Shown here piece by piece: positions 1-8,318 of a stretch of DNA of 64,000 nucleotides. A model generated the notes under the pieces. The model did not search any database and was not told the DNA's origin. It saw only the letters and a list, made by a program, of their open reading frames with translations. The stretch is from Mesorhizobium loti (GTDB lineage Bacteria; Pseudomonadota; Alphaproteobacteria; Rhizobiales; Rhizobiaceae). The stretch's first letter is position 1. Every line of letters starts with the position of its first letter. Made by a program: the position numbers and the translations under genes. The stretch is from positions 1,984,001 through 2,048,000 of the forward strand of contig AP017605.1 of NCBI GenBank assembly GCA_002356515.1, written 5' to 3'.

Positions 1-1232
1 CCAAACTGGCCCTGGCCACTGCCGTTCTGGGCAGCGGTCTGGGTGTCGCCGCCGCCGACACCGCCAACATCTGGGTGCGCGCCGACGGCTCGAATTTCAT
101 GCCGCGCATCGTCGACGCCTACAACAAGGCGCACAAGGACCAGATCAAGCTCGACATTATCCCCAATGCCGAGATCATCCCGAAATATGGCGCGGCCGCC
201 GCCGGCGGCACGGCGCCCGACGCGCTGTCGCTCGACCTGATCTACACGCCGTCCTTCGCCGCCGCCGGCCAGTTGGAGGACATCACCGACTGGGCCAAGT
301 CCCTGCCCTATTTCGCCAGCCTGTCGCCGGCGCATGTCAAGACCGGCACCTACAAGGACCACATTTACGGACTGCCCTTCTCGGCTGATGCCTCGGTGCT
401 GATCTGGAACAAGAAGCTGTTCAAGCAGGCCGGCCTCGACCCTGAAAAAGGCCCGACCAACTGGGCCGAGATCGCCGCCGATGCCGAAAAGGTCAACGCG
501 CTTGGCGGCAACATCAAGGGCTTCTACTTCTCAGGCAATTGCGGCGGCTGCAACATCTTCACCTTCATGCCGCTGATCTGGGCCTCGGGCGGCGATATCC
601 TCTCGGAAGACGGCTCCAAGGCGACGCTGGACAGCCCGCAACTGCGCGGCGCCATCGATCTCTACCGCTCGATGGTCAAGAAGGACCTGGTGCCGGCAGG
701 CGCGCAGACCGACACCGGCGCCAATTTCTTCGCAGCCTTCGCCGCCGGCAATATCGGCATCTCGCCCTCCGGCGCCTTCGCCATCGGCGCGCTCAACACC
801 CAGTATCCCAATGTCGATTACGGCGTCACCTTCCTGCCGGGCAAGGACGGCGGCTGGTCATCCTTTGCCGGCGGCGACAATTTCGTCGTCACCAAGGGCA
901 CCAAGAAGCTCGCCGTGGTGAAGGAGTTCCTGGACTTCGCCTATTCGCTCGAAGGCCAGACCATCCTTGCCAAATATGGCAGCCTGCCGGTGCGCGGCGA
1001 TATCGCCAAGGATGCGCTCAGGGAACTCGACCCGCGCTACCAGATCGCCGCCGAAGCCATGGCCAAGGGCAAGACGCCCTATTCGGTGGTGTTCAACGAT
1101 CTGATCAACTCCGCCAACGGCCCGTGGACGCAGATGGTCAACGAGGTCTTCTTCGGCGACGATGTCGACGGCGCCATCGCCAACGCGCAGGAAACCATGC
1201 AGTCGATCATCGACCAGGCGCCGCAGAAGTAG
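1..1232 (+). CDS. CUT1-type sugar ABC transporter, substrate-binding protein (5' end outside window)
   Basis: Periplasmic sugar-binding component of an ABC importer, family 1 solute-binding fold (MalE/UgpB type). The frame is open from base 3, and its first residues (about 20, alanine/leucine rich, ending near GVAAAD) look like the end of a Sec signal peptide, so only a short N-terminal piece is missing. The mature part has the family pattern: an early PKYGAAAAGG segment, LPFSADASVLIWNKKLFKQAGLDP, and a C-terminal FAYSLEGQTILAKYGSLPVRGD block. Two permease genes follow on the same strand after a 233-bp gap holding a palindromic repeat, and a GH127 enzyme lies beyond them. The ligand is therefore probably an arabinose-containing or related oligosaccharide, but this comes from context only. 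No ATPase gene is visible in the window for this importer; it may lie upstream or be shared. Confidence 0.9.
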   Translation, partial: KLALATAVLGSGLGVAAADTANIWVRADGSNFMPRIVDAYNKAHKDQIKLDIIPNAEIIPKYGAAAAGGTAPDALSLDLIYTPSFAAAGQLEDITDWAKSLPYFASLSPAHVKTGTYKDHIYGLPFSADASVLIWNKKLFKQAGLDPEKGPTNWAEIAADAEKVNALGGNIKGFYFSGNCGGCNIFTFMPLIWASGGDILSEDGSKATLDSPQLRGAIDLYRSMVKKDLVPAGAQTDTGANFFAAFAAGNIGISPSGAFAIGALNTQYPNVDYGVTFLPGKDGGWSSFAGGDNFVVTKGTKKLAVVKEFLDFAYSLEGQTILAKYGSLPVRGDIAKDALRELDPRYQIAAEAMAKGKTPYSVVFNDLINSANGPWTQMVNEVFFGDDVDGAIANAQETMQSIIDQAPQK

Positions 1233-1287
1233 CGGCCGCCTGCCGGCCGCCCGCCTGTCTCCCTGGGCGGGTGGCCGGCGCGCTCCT

Positions 1288-1430
1288 TACCCTCCCCCTT
1301 TTGGGGGTCCGTAGGACGGGCGAGACCCGCGGCTCGCCCCGGCAAGTCGCTGCGAAGCAGCGGGGTGGGGGTCTGCGCCAGCCCCCCACCCAGACCTGCG
1401 GTCCGACCTCCCCACAAGGGGGAGGTGGGG
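1288..1430. repeat. Intergenic palindromic repeat between binding-protein and permease genes
   Basis: The gap holds CCTCCCCCTT near 1291 answered by AAGGGGGAGG near 1417, with a second inner complementarity (GGGGTGGGGG against CCCCCCACC, about 1360 to 1390). The whole segment can fold as a long imperfect hairpin. Its style matches the larger palindrome at 36828-37010 (C-rich CTCCCCC blocks closing on G-rich blocks). Such mobile-looking palindromes are common between genes in rhizobia. Here it could also act as an mRNA processing or stabilising hairpin that gives the binding protein more message than the permeases. Confidence 0.6.
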
Positions 1431-1465
1431 CGGCCAACTGGATGCGACGCAAGTACAGGCAAGCC

Positions 1466-2395
1466 ATGACCACCATCACCGCAACCACCACCGCCCCGCC
1501 CCGTGTCCGAAAACTCGTCGGCGCCGGGCGCCGGCAGTGGATCGGCCTGCTCTATGTCGCGCCGGCAGTCGCGCTGGTCATGGTGTTCTTCGTCATCCCG
1601 CTCGGCATGACGGCGTGGATGTCGCTGCACAACTGGCCGCTGATGGGCGAGCACGCCTTCATCGGCCTCGACAATTACTGGGCGATCCTGCGCGACACCA
1701 GGTTCTGGAACGCGCTCAAATTCACCGGCTACTACACGGTGATCGTCACCATCGCGATCTTCGCAATTGCCTTTCCGCTGGCGATCTTCATCGAAAAACC
1801 GCGCCCGTTCACCAACCTCTACCGCACCTTCTTCTTCATGCCGGCGGTGGTCGGCTTCGCCTCGGCGAGCCTGCTCTGGTCCTGGCTGCTCAACGTCGAT
1901 TCCGGCCTGTTCAGCCCGGCCGCCTACGACCTTGGCCTGATCGACAAGAAGTTCAACCTGCTCGCCACCTTCCAGCCGGCCTTCTGGTCGATCATCGCGA
2001 TGGTGGTGTGGAAGGTCGCGGGCTTCACCATGATCATCCTGATGACCGGCCTGCAATCGATCCCGCAGGACCTGCAGGAGGCCGCCGTCATCGACGGCGC
2101 GGGGCCGTTCGCGCGCTTCCGGGCGATCACGCTGCCGCTGATGCGCCGCACGCTGGCGCTGGCGCTGATCCTGTCCGTCGCGGGCTCCATCCTTGCCTTC
2201 GACCAGTTCTACATCATCCTGCGCGGCGGCCCGCGCAACCAGACGCTGACGGCGGTCTACTGGATCTTCAACCAGTCCTTCGTCTCGTTCAAGCTCGGCT
2301 ACGGCGCCGCCTTGTCCATGGTGCTGCTGGTCATCCTGGTGGCGCTCAGCCTCATCCAGCTGTGGCTGCTGCGCAAGCCCGAGGGGCTCGACTGA
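1466..2395 (+). CDS. Sugar ABC transporter permease, MalF/UgpA type
   Basis: Inner-membrane permease of the CUT1 sugar importer, 309 residues. A short charged N-terminus is followed by about six hydrophobic segments beginning IGLLYVAPAVALVMVFFV. The cytoplasmic EAA loop that docks on the ATPase is clear at residues 205-213 (EAAVIDGAG), followed by FRAITLPLM. The start is the ATG at 1466, because the same frame runs open far upstream over the binding-protein gene and that part has no permease character. The stop overlaps the next permease start by one base (TGATG), so the two subunits are translationally coupled. Confidence 0.93.
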   Translation: MTTITATTTAPPRVRKLVGAGRRQWIGLLYVAPAVALVMVFFVIPLGMTAWMSLHNWPLMGEHAFIGLDNYWAILRDTRFWNALKFTGYYTVIVTIAIFAIAFPLAIFIEKPRPFTNLYRTFFFMPAVVGFASASLLWSWLLNVDSGLFSPAAYDLGLIDKKFNLLATFQPAFWSIIAMVVWKVAGFTMIILMTGLQSIPQDLQEAAVIDGAGPFARFRAITLPLMRRTLALALILSVAGSILAFDQFYIILRGGPRNQTLTAVYWIFNQSFVSFKLGYGAALSMVLLVILVALSLIQLWLLRKPEGLD

Positions 2396-3252
2396 TGGCG
2401 CAGGCGATTTCAGCCAGGGGCAAGCTCGCCGCGCGCTTCGCCCGGCACTCCACCGGCATCATCGCCTCGGTGCTGTTCGTGGCGCCGATCGTGTGGACGG
2501 CGCTGTCGGCCTTCAAGCCGGCGGCCGAAGCGCGCCTGCCGCCGCTGCCGCCCTGGCCGACCACGGGCTTCTCGCTCGAAAACTATGCCACGCTCAATTC
2601 CTTCGGCGACGGCCTGTGGGCCTCGGCGCAGAACAGCATCTATGTCTCGGTGATGACCGTTCTGCTGTCGGTCATCGTCAGCGTGCTGGCCGGCTATGGT
2701 TTTTCGCGCTTCCGCTTTCCGTTCAAGGACCTGTTCTTCGTCCTCATCCTGTCGACGATCATGATCCCGTTCCAGTCGATCCTGACGCCGATCTTCCTGG
2801 TGCTGACCAAGCTTGGCCTGCACAACACGCTGACCGGCCTGGTCGGCGTCTATGTGACGCTGCAATTGCCATTCTCGATCTTCATGATGCGCAACGCCTT
2901 CGACGCCGTGCCGCGCGAGATCGAGGAAGCCGCGCGCATGGACGGCGCCGGTAACGCCACCATGCTTCTAAAGGTGATGCTGCCGCTGGTCTGGCCGGGC
3001 GTCGTCACCATCGCGCTGTTCGCCTTCCTCGGCGCCTGGAACGAGTTCCTCGCCGCCCTGGTGCTGATGACCGACCAGTCGAAATTCACGCTGCCGGTGA
3101 TGATGACGGCACTGCAGTCGGGCCGCTTCGGCGCCATCGACTGGGGCGCCGTGCAGGCGGGCGTCACCGTGATGATGGTGCCGTGCCTGATCCTGTTCCT
3201 CGCTTTGCAGCGCTTCTACATCCGCGGCCTGATGGCCGGGGCCGTCAAGTAA
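2395..3252 (+). CDS. Sugar ABC transporter permease, MalG/UgpE type
   Basis: Second inner-membrane permease of the same importer, 285 residues. Six hydrophobic stretches are visible, starting IIASVLFVAPIVWTALSAF. The EAA loop begins at about residue 178 (EAARMDGAG), and the protein ends with the family-typical QRFYIRGLMAGAVK. The ATG overlaps the stop of the upstream permease. It forms a heterodimeric channel with that protein. A GH127 gene starts 52 bp downstream after a short hairpin, on the same strand, so enzyme and importer are probably co-transcribed. Confidence 0.94.
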   Translation: MAQAISARGKLAARFARHSTGIIASVLFVAPIVWTALSAFKPAAEARLPPLPPWPTTGFSLENYATLNSFGDGLWASAQNSIYVSVMTVLLSVIVSVLAGYGFSRFRFPFKDLFFVLILSTIMIPFQSILTPIFLVLTKLGLHNTLTGLVGVYVTLQLPFSIFMMRNAFDAVPREIEEAARMDGAGNATMLLKVMLPLVWPGVVTIALFAFLGAWNEFLAALVLMTDQSKFTLPVMMTALQSGRFGAIDWGAVQAGVTVMMVPCLILFLALQRFYIRGLMAGAVK

Positions 3253-3257
3253 TCGCC

Positions 3258-3275
3258 TGACGGCCGAGGCCGTCA
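3258..3275. promoter_or_regulatory. Short GC hairpin between permease and GH127 genes
   Basis: TGACGGC, loop CGAG, GCCGTCA forms a perfect 7-bp stem with a tetraloop just after the permease stop. There is no T-run, so it is not a standard terminator. A role in message processing or partial attenuation before the GH127 gene is possible. Confidence 0.45.
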
Positions 3276-3304
3276 ACCCATCGATAGAATAATGGAGTGA
3301 GTTC

Positions 3305-5293
3305 ATGACCGCATCGCCATCCCCCCGCCCCGCCACGACGGCCAAGCCCAGGCTCGCCTTTCGGCCACTGCCGGTGCCGCAGGTCGACGTGCATGGTTTC
3401 TGGGGCGACCGCGCCGATGCGGTGGCCACCCGCACCGCCGACATCCTCTATGAGCGCTGCGTCGAAGCACGCATGCTGGAGCAGATCGATCCGGACCGCC
3501 CCTCGCCCGGCGTCGTCATTCCCTTCCACTCGCCCTCGCCCGATGAAGCCGACCGCCAGGGCGCGGAATTCACCGGCTCGACGGTGACGACGCAAATGTT
3601 TTGGGATTCCGATCTCGGCAAGACGATCGAGACGGCGGCCTATTCGCTCTACCGGCGCAAGAACCCTGAGCTGGAGAAGAAGATCGACGCCGTCATCGAC
3701 ATGTACGGCAAACTGCAGCAGGATGACGGCTATCTCTCCAGCTGGTACCAGCGCATCCAGCCCGGCAAGCGCTGGACGAATTTGCGCGACTGCCACGAGC
3801 TCTATTGCGCCGGCCACCTGATCGAGGGCGCGGTCGCGTATTACCAGGCGACGGGCAAGCGCAAGCTGCTCGACATTGTGTGCCGCTATGCCGACCACAT
3901 CGCTTCGGTGCTGGGCCCCGAGCCCGGCAAGAAGAAGGGCTATTGCGGCCATGAGGAGATCGAACTGGCGCTGGTCAAGCTGGCCAGGGTGACCGGCGAG
4001 CAGAAATACATGGAGCTGGCGAAATACTTCATCGACCAGCGCGGGCAGCAGCCGCACTATTTCGACGAGGAAGCGCGCGCCCGCGGCGCCGACCCGAAGG
4101 CCTATCATTTCAAGACTTACGAATACAATCAGTCGCACCGGCCGGTGCGCGAGCAGGACAAGGTCGTCGGCCACGCGGTGCGGGCCATGTACCTCTATTC
4201 GGGCATGGCCGACATCGCCACCGAATATGGCGACGACACGCTGCGCGTGGCGCTGGACCGGCTGTGGGACGACCTCACCACGAAAAACCTCTACATCACC
4301 GGCGGGCTCGGCCCGTCGGCGCATAATGAGGGTTTCACCAGCGACTACGACCTGCCCAATGAAAGCGCCTATGCCGAGACCTGCGCCGCCGTCGGCCTGG
4401 TGTTCTGGGCGAGCCGCATGCTCGGCATGGGGCCGAACGCCCGCTACGCCGACATGATGGAGCGCGCGCTCTACAATGGCTCGATCTCCGGCCTGTCGCT
4501 CGACGGCTCGCTGTTCTTCTACGAAAACCCGCTGGAAAGCCGGGGCCGGCACAACAGATGGAAATGGCACCGCTGCCCCTGCTGCCCGCCCAATGTCGGG
4601 CGCATGGTCGCCTCGATCGGCAGCTATTTCTACAGCCTGGCCGAGGATGCGCTGGCCGTTCACCTCTACGGCGACTCCACCGCCCGCTTCGACATTGCCG
4701 GCACGCCGGTGAGCCTGAAGCAGGCAAGCCGCTATCCCTGGGACGGCGCCGTCGAGATCTCGGTCGAACCGCAAGCGCCGGTGGACTTCACGCTGCATCT
4801 GCGCATCCCGGCATGGAGCGGCAGTGCGACGCTCCAGGTCAATGGCGAGGCGGTCGACCTCGAGGACATAACCAGCGACGGCTATGCCGAGATCCGGCGC
4901 GTCTGGAAAAAAGGTGACCGCGTCCGGCTCGACCTTGAAATGCCGATCGAGCGGCTCTACGCCAATCCCGAGGTCCGGCAGGATGCCGGCCGCGTCGCGC
5001 TGTCGCGCGGGCCGCTGGTCTACTGCGTCGAGGCGACGGACAATGACAGCCGGCTGCATCGCCTGACGCTGCCGCGCACGGCAGGCATTGAGGCGCATGA
5101 GGCGCCCGGGATGCTGGGCGGCGTGGTGACGCTTTCGGCCACGGCACGGGCTGATGCCGGCGACGGCTGGCAGGATGGGCTCTACCGGCGAAAGCCGCCG
5201 GCCAGCGTCGAGACACGCCTGACCGCCATCCCCTATTACGCCTGGGACAATCGCGAGCCCGGCGAGATGCTGGTGTGGCTGCGCGACGGCTGA
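3305..5293 (+). CDS. GH127 family glycoside hydrolase (beta-L-arabinofuranosidase type, formerly DUF1680)
   Basis: Predicted cytoplasmic retaining glycosidase, 662 residues, full family length and without signal peptide. GH127 enzymes of the HypBA1 type cleave beta-L-arabinofuranosides using a zinc-bound cysteine nucleophile. The expected ligands are visible: E358 and C360 in AYAETCAAVG, and C426/C427 in the CPCCPPN motif, equivalent to the Glu/Cys/Cys-Cys zinc site of HypBA1. The (alpha/alpha)6 barrel is followed from about residue 470 by beta-rich domains containing LHLRIPAWSG and ALSRGPLVYCVEA, also typical. The start ATG at 3305 has a modest upstream GGAGTGAG. Location behind a CUT1 importer suggests hydrolysis of imported arabino-oligosaccharides. 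Some GH127 members have other specificities, so the substrate is not certain. Confidence 0.93.
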   Translation: MTASPSPRPATTAKPRLAFRPLPVPQVDVHGFWGDRADAVATRTADILYERCVEARMLEQIDPDRPSPGVVIPFHSPSPDEADRQGAEFTGSTVTTQMFWDSDLGKTIETAAYSLYRRKNPELEKKIDAVIDMYGKLQQDDGYLSSWYQRIQPGKRWTNLRDCHELYCAGHLIEGAVAYYQATGKRKLLDIVCRYADHIASVLGPEPGKKKGYCGHEEIELALVKLARVTGEQKYMELAKYFIDQRGQQPHYFDEEARARGADPKAYHFKTYEYNQSHRPVREQDKVVGHAVRAMYLYSGMADIATEYGDDTLRVALDRLWDDLTTKNLYITGGLGPSAHNEGFTSDYDLPNESAYAETCAAVGLVFWASRMLGMGPNARYADMMERALYNGSISGLSLDGSLFFYENPLESRGRHNRWKWHRCPCCPPNVGRMVASIGSYFYSLAEDALAVHLYGDSTARFDIAGTPVSLKQASRYPWDGAVEISVEPQAPVDFTLHLRIPAWSGSATLQVNGEAVDLEDITSDGYAEIRRVWKKGDRVRLDLEMPIERLYANPEVRQDAGRVALSRGPLVYCVEATDNDSRLHRLTLPRTAGIEAHEAPGMLGGVVTLSATARADAGDGWQDGLYRRKPPASVETRLTAIPYYAWDNREPGEMLVWLRDG

Positions 5294-5318
5294 GGCCGGC
5301 CGCCTCTTGCGGGCTCGA

Positions 5319-6413
5319 CTATGTCCGGCTCGATTGAGCGGCAGTGGCAGGCAGCGCCGTTTTCGATGCCGCGTGCGGCGCGCCGTTGTCGACATGCGCC
5401 CAGGCCGGCCGCTCGAACAGGAACATGCCAAAGCCCACGCGCTGGATGATGAGGTAGAGCACCACCGGGCTGATGATCGAGACCAGCAGCACCGCCAGGC
5501 TGAGCATGCCGGTGTCGGTCAGCAGGCCGCTTGCCAGTGCCGCGCCGCGGAACAGCGACATCGGGATGGTGAAGGCGACATAGACGACCAGCGAATGTTC
5601 GCCGAGCCAACGCAGCCATTCCATGACAGGGAATGTCGACAGCAAGCCGCCAAGCACGCAAAGCGCCACGGCGCCTGCAACAGCCAAGGTGAGATGCAGT
5701 GGCGGCCATGCCGCCAGCCCCATCTGCATGCCGACCGGCTGCATGGCATAGCCCGGCGAATAGACGAGCAGGCCATTGACGACAGCCCACAGAGCCAGGC
5801 CGGCGACGGCCAGCATCGGGCGGGGTTGCGTCCATTCGACCAGCCGGAACACCAGCGGCGCCAGCACGAAGCCAAGATAGAAGAACACGAAATAGGCCGC
5901 GAATTGTTCAAGCGCAAAGCTGTCGGGATGCGGCGCCCACATCTGCAGCGCGGCTGCACACGGGATGACGATCCAGGCAGGCACGCGGAACTGCCGCAAA
6001 AGCTTGGCGACAAGGCCGAACACCGCCAGCATGTAGATGAACCACAGCACGCCATAGGGCTGGATGACGGCCATTGCGAGATCGTGCAGCATGCCGCCGG
6101 GATCCCGGCTGAAGATGCCGATCTTCAGACCGATCGAGATGATCGCCCACAGCACGTAGAAATAGAGATAGTGGACGGCCCGCCGGTCTATGTAGCGCCG
6201 CCACGGCCGGTCGATCACCTGCGACAGGAACAGGCCGGAGATCAGGAAGAATTCCGGCATGCGGAACGGTGTTGCGAAGCCGATGACATAGTGGAGGAAG
6301 CCGACGCCGCCGGTGTACTCGCCGGTGTTGTAGGCCGAGTACATCATGACCACGAGGATGATCGAGAGACCTTTGGCCGTGTCCACCCACGGCATGCGCA
6401 TCGGGCTGTTCAT
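5319..6413 (-). CDS. Acyltransferase family 3 membrane protein
   Basis: Integral membrane O-acyltransferase-type protein, about 364 residues with some ten hydrophobic segments. The N-terminus PWVDTAKGLSIILVVMMYS is the signature opening of acyltransferase family 3 (OafA/NodX/OpgC-like), including the Asp-x-x-Lys-Gly element, and FRMPEFFLISGLFLSQ is the conserved second block. Such proteins transfer acetyl, succinyl or related groups onto surface polysaccharides, cyclic glucans or lipids. The acceptor cannot be read here. I chose ATG at 6413; the frame stays open to 6542, but that extension is charged and unlike the family. It converges on the GH127 gene with a 25-bp gap. No obvious operon partner. 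Confidence 0.85.
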   Translation of the reverse strand: MNSPMRMPWVDTAKGLSIILVVMMYSAYNTGEYTGGVGFLHYVIGFATPFRMPEFFLISGLFLSQVIDRPWRRYIDRRAVHYLYFYVLWAIISIGLKIGIFSRDPGGMLHDLAMAVIQPYGVLWFIYMLAVFGLVAKLLRQFRVPAWIVIPCAAALQMWAPHPDSFALEQFAAYFVFFYLGFVLAPLVFRLVEWTQPRPMLAVAGLALWAVVNGLLVYSPGYAMQPVGMQMGLAAWPPLHLTLAVAGAVALCVLGGLLSTFPVMEWLRWLGEHSLVVYVAFTIPMSLFRGAALASGLLTDTGMLSLAVLLVSIISPVVLYLIIQRVGFGMFLFERPAWAHVDNGAPHAASKTALPATAAQSSRT

Positions 6414-6576
6414 GGCGAATCCATCCGGGACGGCCAAGGCGGCCAGCCGTATTTCCAGATGTCTAGCACCATCAAGCTTCCCAGATCGTAAACGAGCTTG
6501 TCTTGGCGGGGCAGACAGCGAGCCATTCTTGCCTGCTGCCATGCAGTATCAAAGTCATTGGTAATCTTCTGCGTCA

Positions 6577-6622
6577 GCGCTGCCCCTCACCTGCCTGCCG
6601 GCAGGACAGTGAGGGGCAGCGC
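6577..6622. terminator. Perfect 14-bp inverted repeat with nested palindrome
   Basis: GCGCTGCCCCTCAC at 6577-6590 pairs perfectly with GTGAGGGGCAGCGC at 6609-6622, and the loop itself contains the palindrome CCTGCCGGCAGG. It lies between a gene reading away from it (start 6413) and one reading towards it (stop 6663, minus strand), so it may end the downstream DUF1801 message. It could equally be a copy of a dispersed palindromic repeat, as there is no T-run. Confidence 0.5.
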
Positions 6623-6662
6623 CGACGTTGACCGTTGTGCGTGATGACGATGACGCAGCGGA

Positions 6663-7055
6663 TTACTTGCGACTCTTCGACTTGTTCAAAGCCACCGCAG
6701 CTCGCACCAACGCCTTCAGCGCGTCCTCGTTGACCTCTTCACCCTTCTGAAAATCAATGGCCCGCCGCGTATTGCCTTCGAGGCTGGAGTTGAACAGCCG
6801 CGTGGGATCAGGCAGCGCCGCCCCCTTGGCGAAGGTCAGCTTGACGACGCTCTTGTAGGTCTCGCCGGTGCAGATCATGCCGTCATGCTCCCACACCGGC
6901 ACGCCGCGCCATTTCCACGTCTCGACCACATCGGGATCGGCTTGATGAATGAGCGCGCGCAGCCGGGCCAGCATCTCGCCGCGCCAGTCGCCTAATTCCT
7001 CGATCCTGCCGTCGATCAGTTCGGAGGGGGATTTGCTCTCCTGCAATCCGGTCAT
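6663..7055 (-). CDS. DUF1801 domain protein
   Basis: Small cytoplasmic protein, 130 residues, of the DUF1801/YdhG fold. Its recognisable core is VVETWKWRGVPVWEHDGMICTGETYKSVVKLTFAKGAALPDP, followed by RAIDFQKGEEVNEDALKALVRAAV. The biochemical role of the family is not established; members often sit among stress-related or DNA-binding small genes. The start at 7055 is preferred over the in-frame TTG at 7070 because TGAGGAG lies at the right distance upstream. It is one of two adjacent DUF1801-like genes in the same direction. Confidence 0.8.
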   Translation of the reverse strand: MTGLQESKSPSELIDGRIEELGDWRGEMLARLRALIHQADPDVVETWKWRGVPVWEHDGMICTGETYKSVVKLTFAKGAALPDPTRLFNSSLEGNTRRAIDFQKGEEVNEDALKALVRAAVALNKSKSRK

Positions 7056-7089
7056 GCTGTTTCTCCTCAAAATATCAACAATAGAACGC

Positions 7090-7518
7090 TCACATGCGCT
7101 CGCCAGGCAATTGGCTGGCTTGTTTCACCCAGGCACTGAATTGCGCCTCGTCGAACGCGTCGTCCTCATGGATGTTGAGGTAGCGCGTGTCCTGGCTCTT
7201 GGATTCGCCCGGCGGCACCGGCTTCAGCGAGGTGCCACGAAAGAAGGCCACCTTGATGTATTTGGTGAAGCAATGGACGCCAAGGAACCAGCCCTCGCCC
7301 TCGACGCCATAAAGCGGCGAGTTCCATTTGACCGCCTTGTGCACGCCAGGCACGGCGCGCTCGATGAGGGTGTCGAGCCGCCCGCCCATCGCGCGCTTCC
7401 AGCCCGGCATGGCCGCGATATAGGCCTGCACCGGAGCATCGCCATGACCCTTGGCGATCCGCGGGTTGCCGCCGGAAAGCAGTTTTGGCTCGGCCTTGGC
7501 GGCGGTCGACTTGGCCAT
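7090..7518 (-). CDS. DUF1801-like protein (second, diverged copy)
   Basis: 142-residue cytoplasmic protein. It shares the general DUF1801 pattern with its downstream neighbour (PVQAYIAAMPGWKRAMGGRLDTLIERAVPGVHKAVKWNSPLYGVEG, then KVAFFRGTSLKPVPPG), but is clearly diverged from it. A lysine/alanine-rich N-terminus (MAKSTAAKAEPK) precedes the fold. ATG at 7518 is chosen because AGGAGGAAAG stands just upstream; the frame stays open further but reads as low-complexity arginine-rich sequence. Function unknown. The pair of paralogues with a 34-bp gap suggests an old tandem duplication. Confidence 0.78.
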   Translation of the reverse strand: MAKSTAAKAEPKLLSGGNPRIAKGHGDAPVQAYIAAMPGWKRAMGGRLDTLIERAVPGVHKAVKWNSPLYGVEGEGWFLGVHCFTKYIKVAFFRGTSLKPVPPGESKSQDTRYLNIHEDDAFDEAQFSAWVKQASQLPGERM

Positions 7519-7544
7519 GCCCTTTCCTCCTATCCGTTGACCCG

Positions 7545-7751
7545 CTACGCGTCGCGTCCCTTCGCAATATAGGGCAGCACGAACATATAGAGGCCGCTGA
7601 ACAGCAAAAGGAAGAGCGGCAGAAGCGGCGAATAGACCACCCAGGCCGGCGGCTGCCCAAACGCCATGGTGGCGAAATTGGCGACGACGGTCGCCGTGAA
7701 GATGATCGACAGCCAGCGATGCGCCTGCCTGATCCATTTGCTCCAGTCCAA
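7545..7751 (-). CDS. Small two-pass membrane protein, unknown function
   Basis: 68-residue protein with two hydrophobic segments (LSIIFTATVVANFATMAF and YSPLLPLFLLLFSGLYMFVLPY) and a basic C-terminus (KGRDA). The start is a TTG at 7751, supported by a strong GGGAGGT about six bases upstream, which would otherwise be unexplained. It lies 26 bp ahead of the DUF1801 gene and follows the VOC gene on the same strand, so the group 8183-6663 may be one transcript. No family recognised. Confidence 0.7.
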   Translation of the reverse strand: MDWSKWIRQAHRWLSIIFTATVVANFATMAFGQPPAWVVYSPLLPLFLLLFSGLYMFVLPYIAKGRDA

Positions 7752-7790
7752 TGCTACCTCCCTTAAAAAACTACGTGAAACCGGGCGCTG

Positions 7791-8183
7791 CTACCAGCGC
7801 GCCAGTTGGGTGATCTGGATGAGATTGCCGCAGCCATCGTTGAGCTTGGCGATGGTCGAACCGGTCACCTCGGTCGGCGCCATGGCGAACGTGCCGCCGC
7901 GCGCCGTGATGCGCTCATGGTCGCCCTTGATGTCGTCGGTGAAGAACATCACCGCCGGCTGGCCCTGCTCGAACATCGCCTGCTGGTAGGCCTTGGCGGC
8001 TGGCTGGTTGTTGAGCGCCAGCTGCAACTCGGTGCCCTCGGGTTCATCCGGCGAGGCGACGGTCAGCCAGCGGAACGGCCCGTTGCTGAAATCGGCCTTC
8101 TTGGTCAGGCCGAGCACGCCGGTGTAGAAGGCCAGCGCCTTCTCCTGTTCGTCGACATAGATGCTGGTCAGTTTGATCTTCAT
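7791..8183 (-). CDS. VOC family (glyoxalase/bleomycin-resistance fold) protein
   Basis: 130-residue protein with two beta-alpha-beta-beta-beta modules. The start KLTSIYVDEQEKALAFYTGVLGL and the later PAVMFFTDDIKGDHERITARGGTF and DGCGNLIQITQL are the standard VOC landmarks. Such proteins act as small metal-dependent lyases or dioxygenases, or as drug-binding proteins. The subtype with this N-terminus is usually annotated as a bare VOC protein. The metal ligands expected at the start of strand one and at the C-terminal acidic position are not all present in classical form, so enzyme activity is uncertain. ATG at 8183 has a GGAGAAA upstream. Confidence 0.85.
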   Translation of the reverse strand: MKIKLTSIYVDEQEKALAFYTGVLGLTKKADFSNGPFRWLTVASPDEPEGTELQLALNNQPAAKAYQQAMFEQGQPAVMFFTDDIKGDHERITARGGTFAMAPTEVTGSTIAKLNDGCGNLIQITQLARW

Positions 8184-8256
8184 CGTCTTTCTCCATAGGT
8201 TTTGCTGGCGGTGAACCGCCCGGTGAAGTCAAGATTTGGGTTCGGTCGGCCGGATC

Positions 8257-8318
8257 AGAGCAATTCCAGGAAAAGTGTGAAACGGTTTTCCGTCCGGAAT
8301 TGCGTCAAAACAAAGAGT
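8257..8318. repeat. 62-bp dispersed hairpin repeat, copy A
   Basis: Begins AGAGCAATTCCAGG and ends GTCAAAACAAAGAGT. Nearly identical to copy B at 10017-10078. Outer arms CAATTCC and GGAATTG pair, and an inner ACGG-TTTT-CCGT hairpin sits between them. In copy B one base in each outer arm differs, yet pairing is kept (CAATTTC with GAAATTG). It lies immediately after the AHSA1 gene stop at 8319 (minus strand), so it may be transcribed as that gene's 3' hairpin. Confidence 0.8.

Noticed and set aside
539..1465. Open frame running from inside the sugar-binding gene into the first permease
   Set aside because: The part before 1466 is a shadow of the binding-protein gene plus a palindromic repeat; permease character begins only at the ATG at 1466.
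3245..5431. Very long minus-strand open frame (728 codons) opposite the GH127 gene
   Set aside because: High-GC antisense shadow rich in Arg, Ala, His and Gly without domains; the plus-strand frame has complete GH127 motifs.
5307..6491. Long plus-strand open frame opposite the acyltransferase gene
   Set aside because: Composition dominated by His, Gln, Arg and Asp with no fold; the minus-strand frame has clear membrane helices and family motifs.
6577..6622. Inverted repeat as a classical rho-independent terminator
   Set aside because: Stem is perfect, but no T-run follows on either strand; kept only as a possible terminator or repeat.
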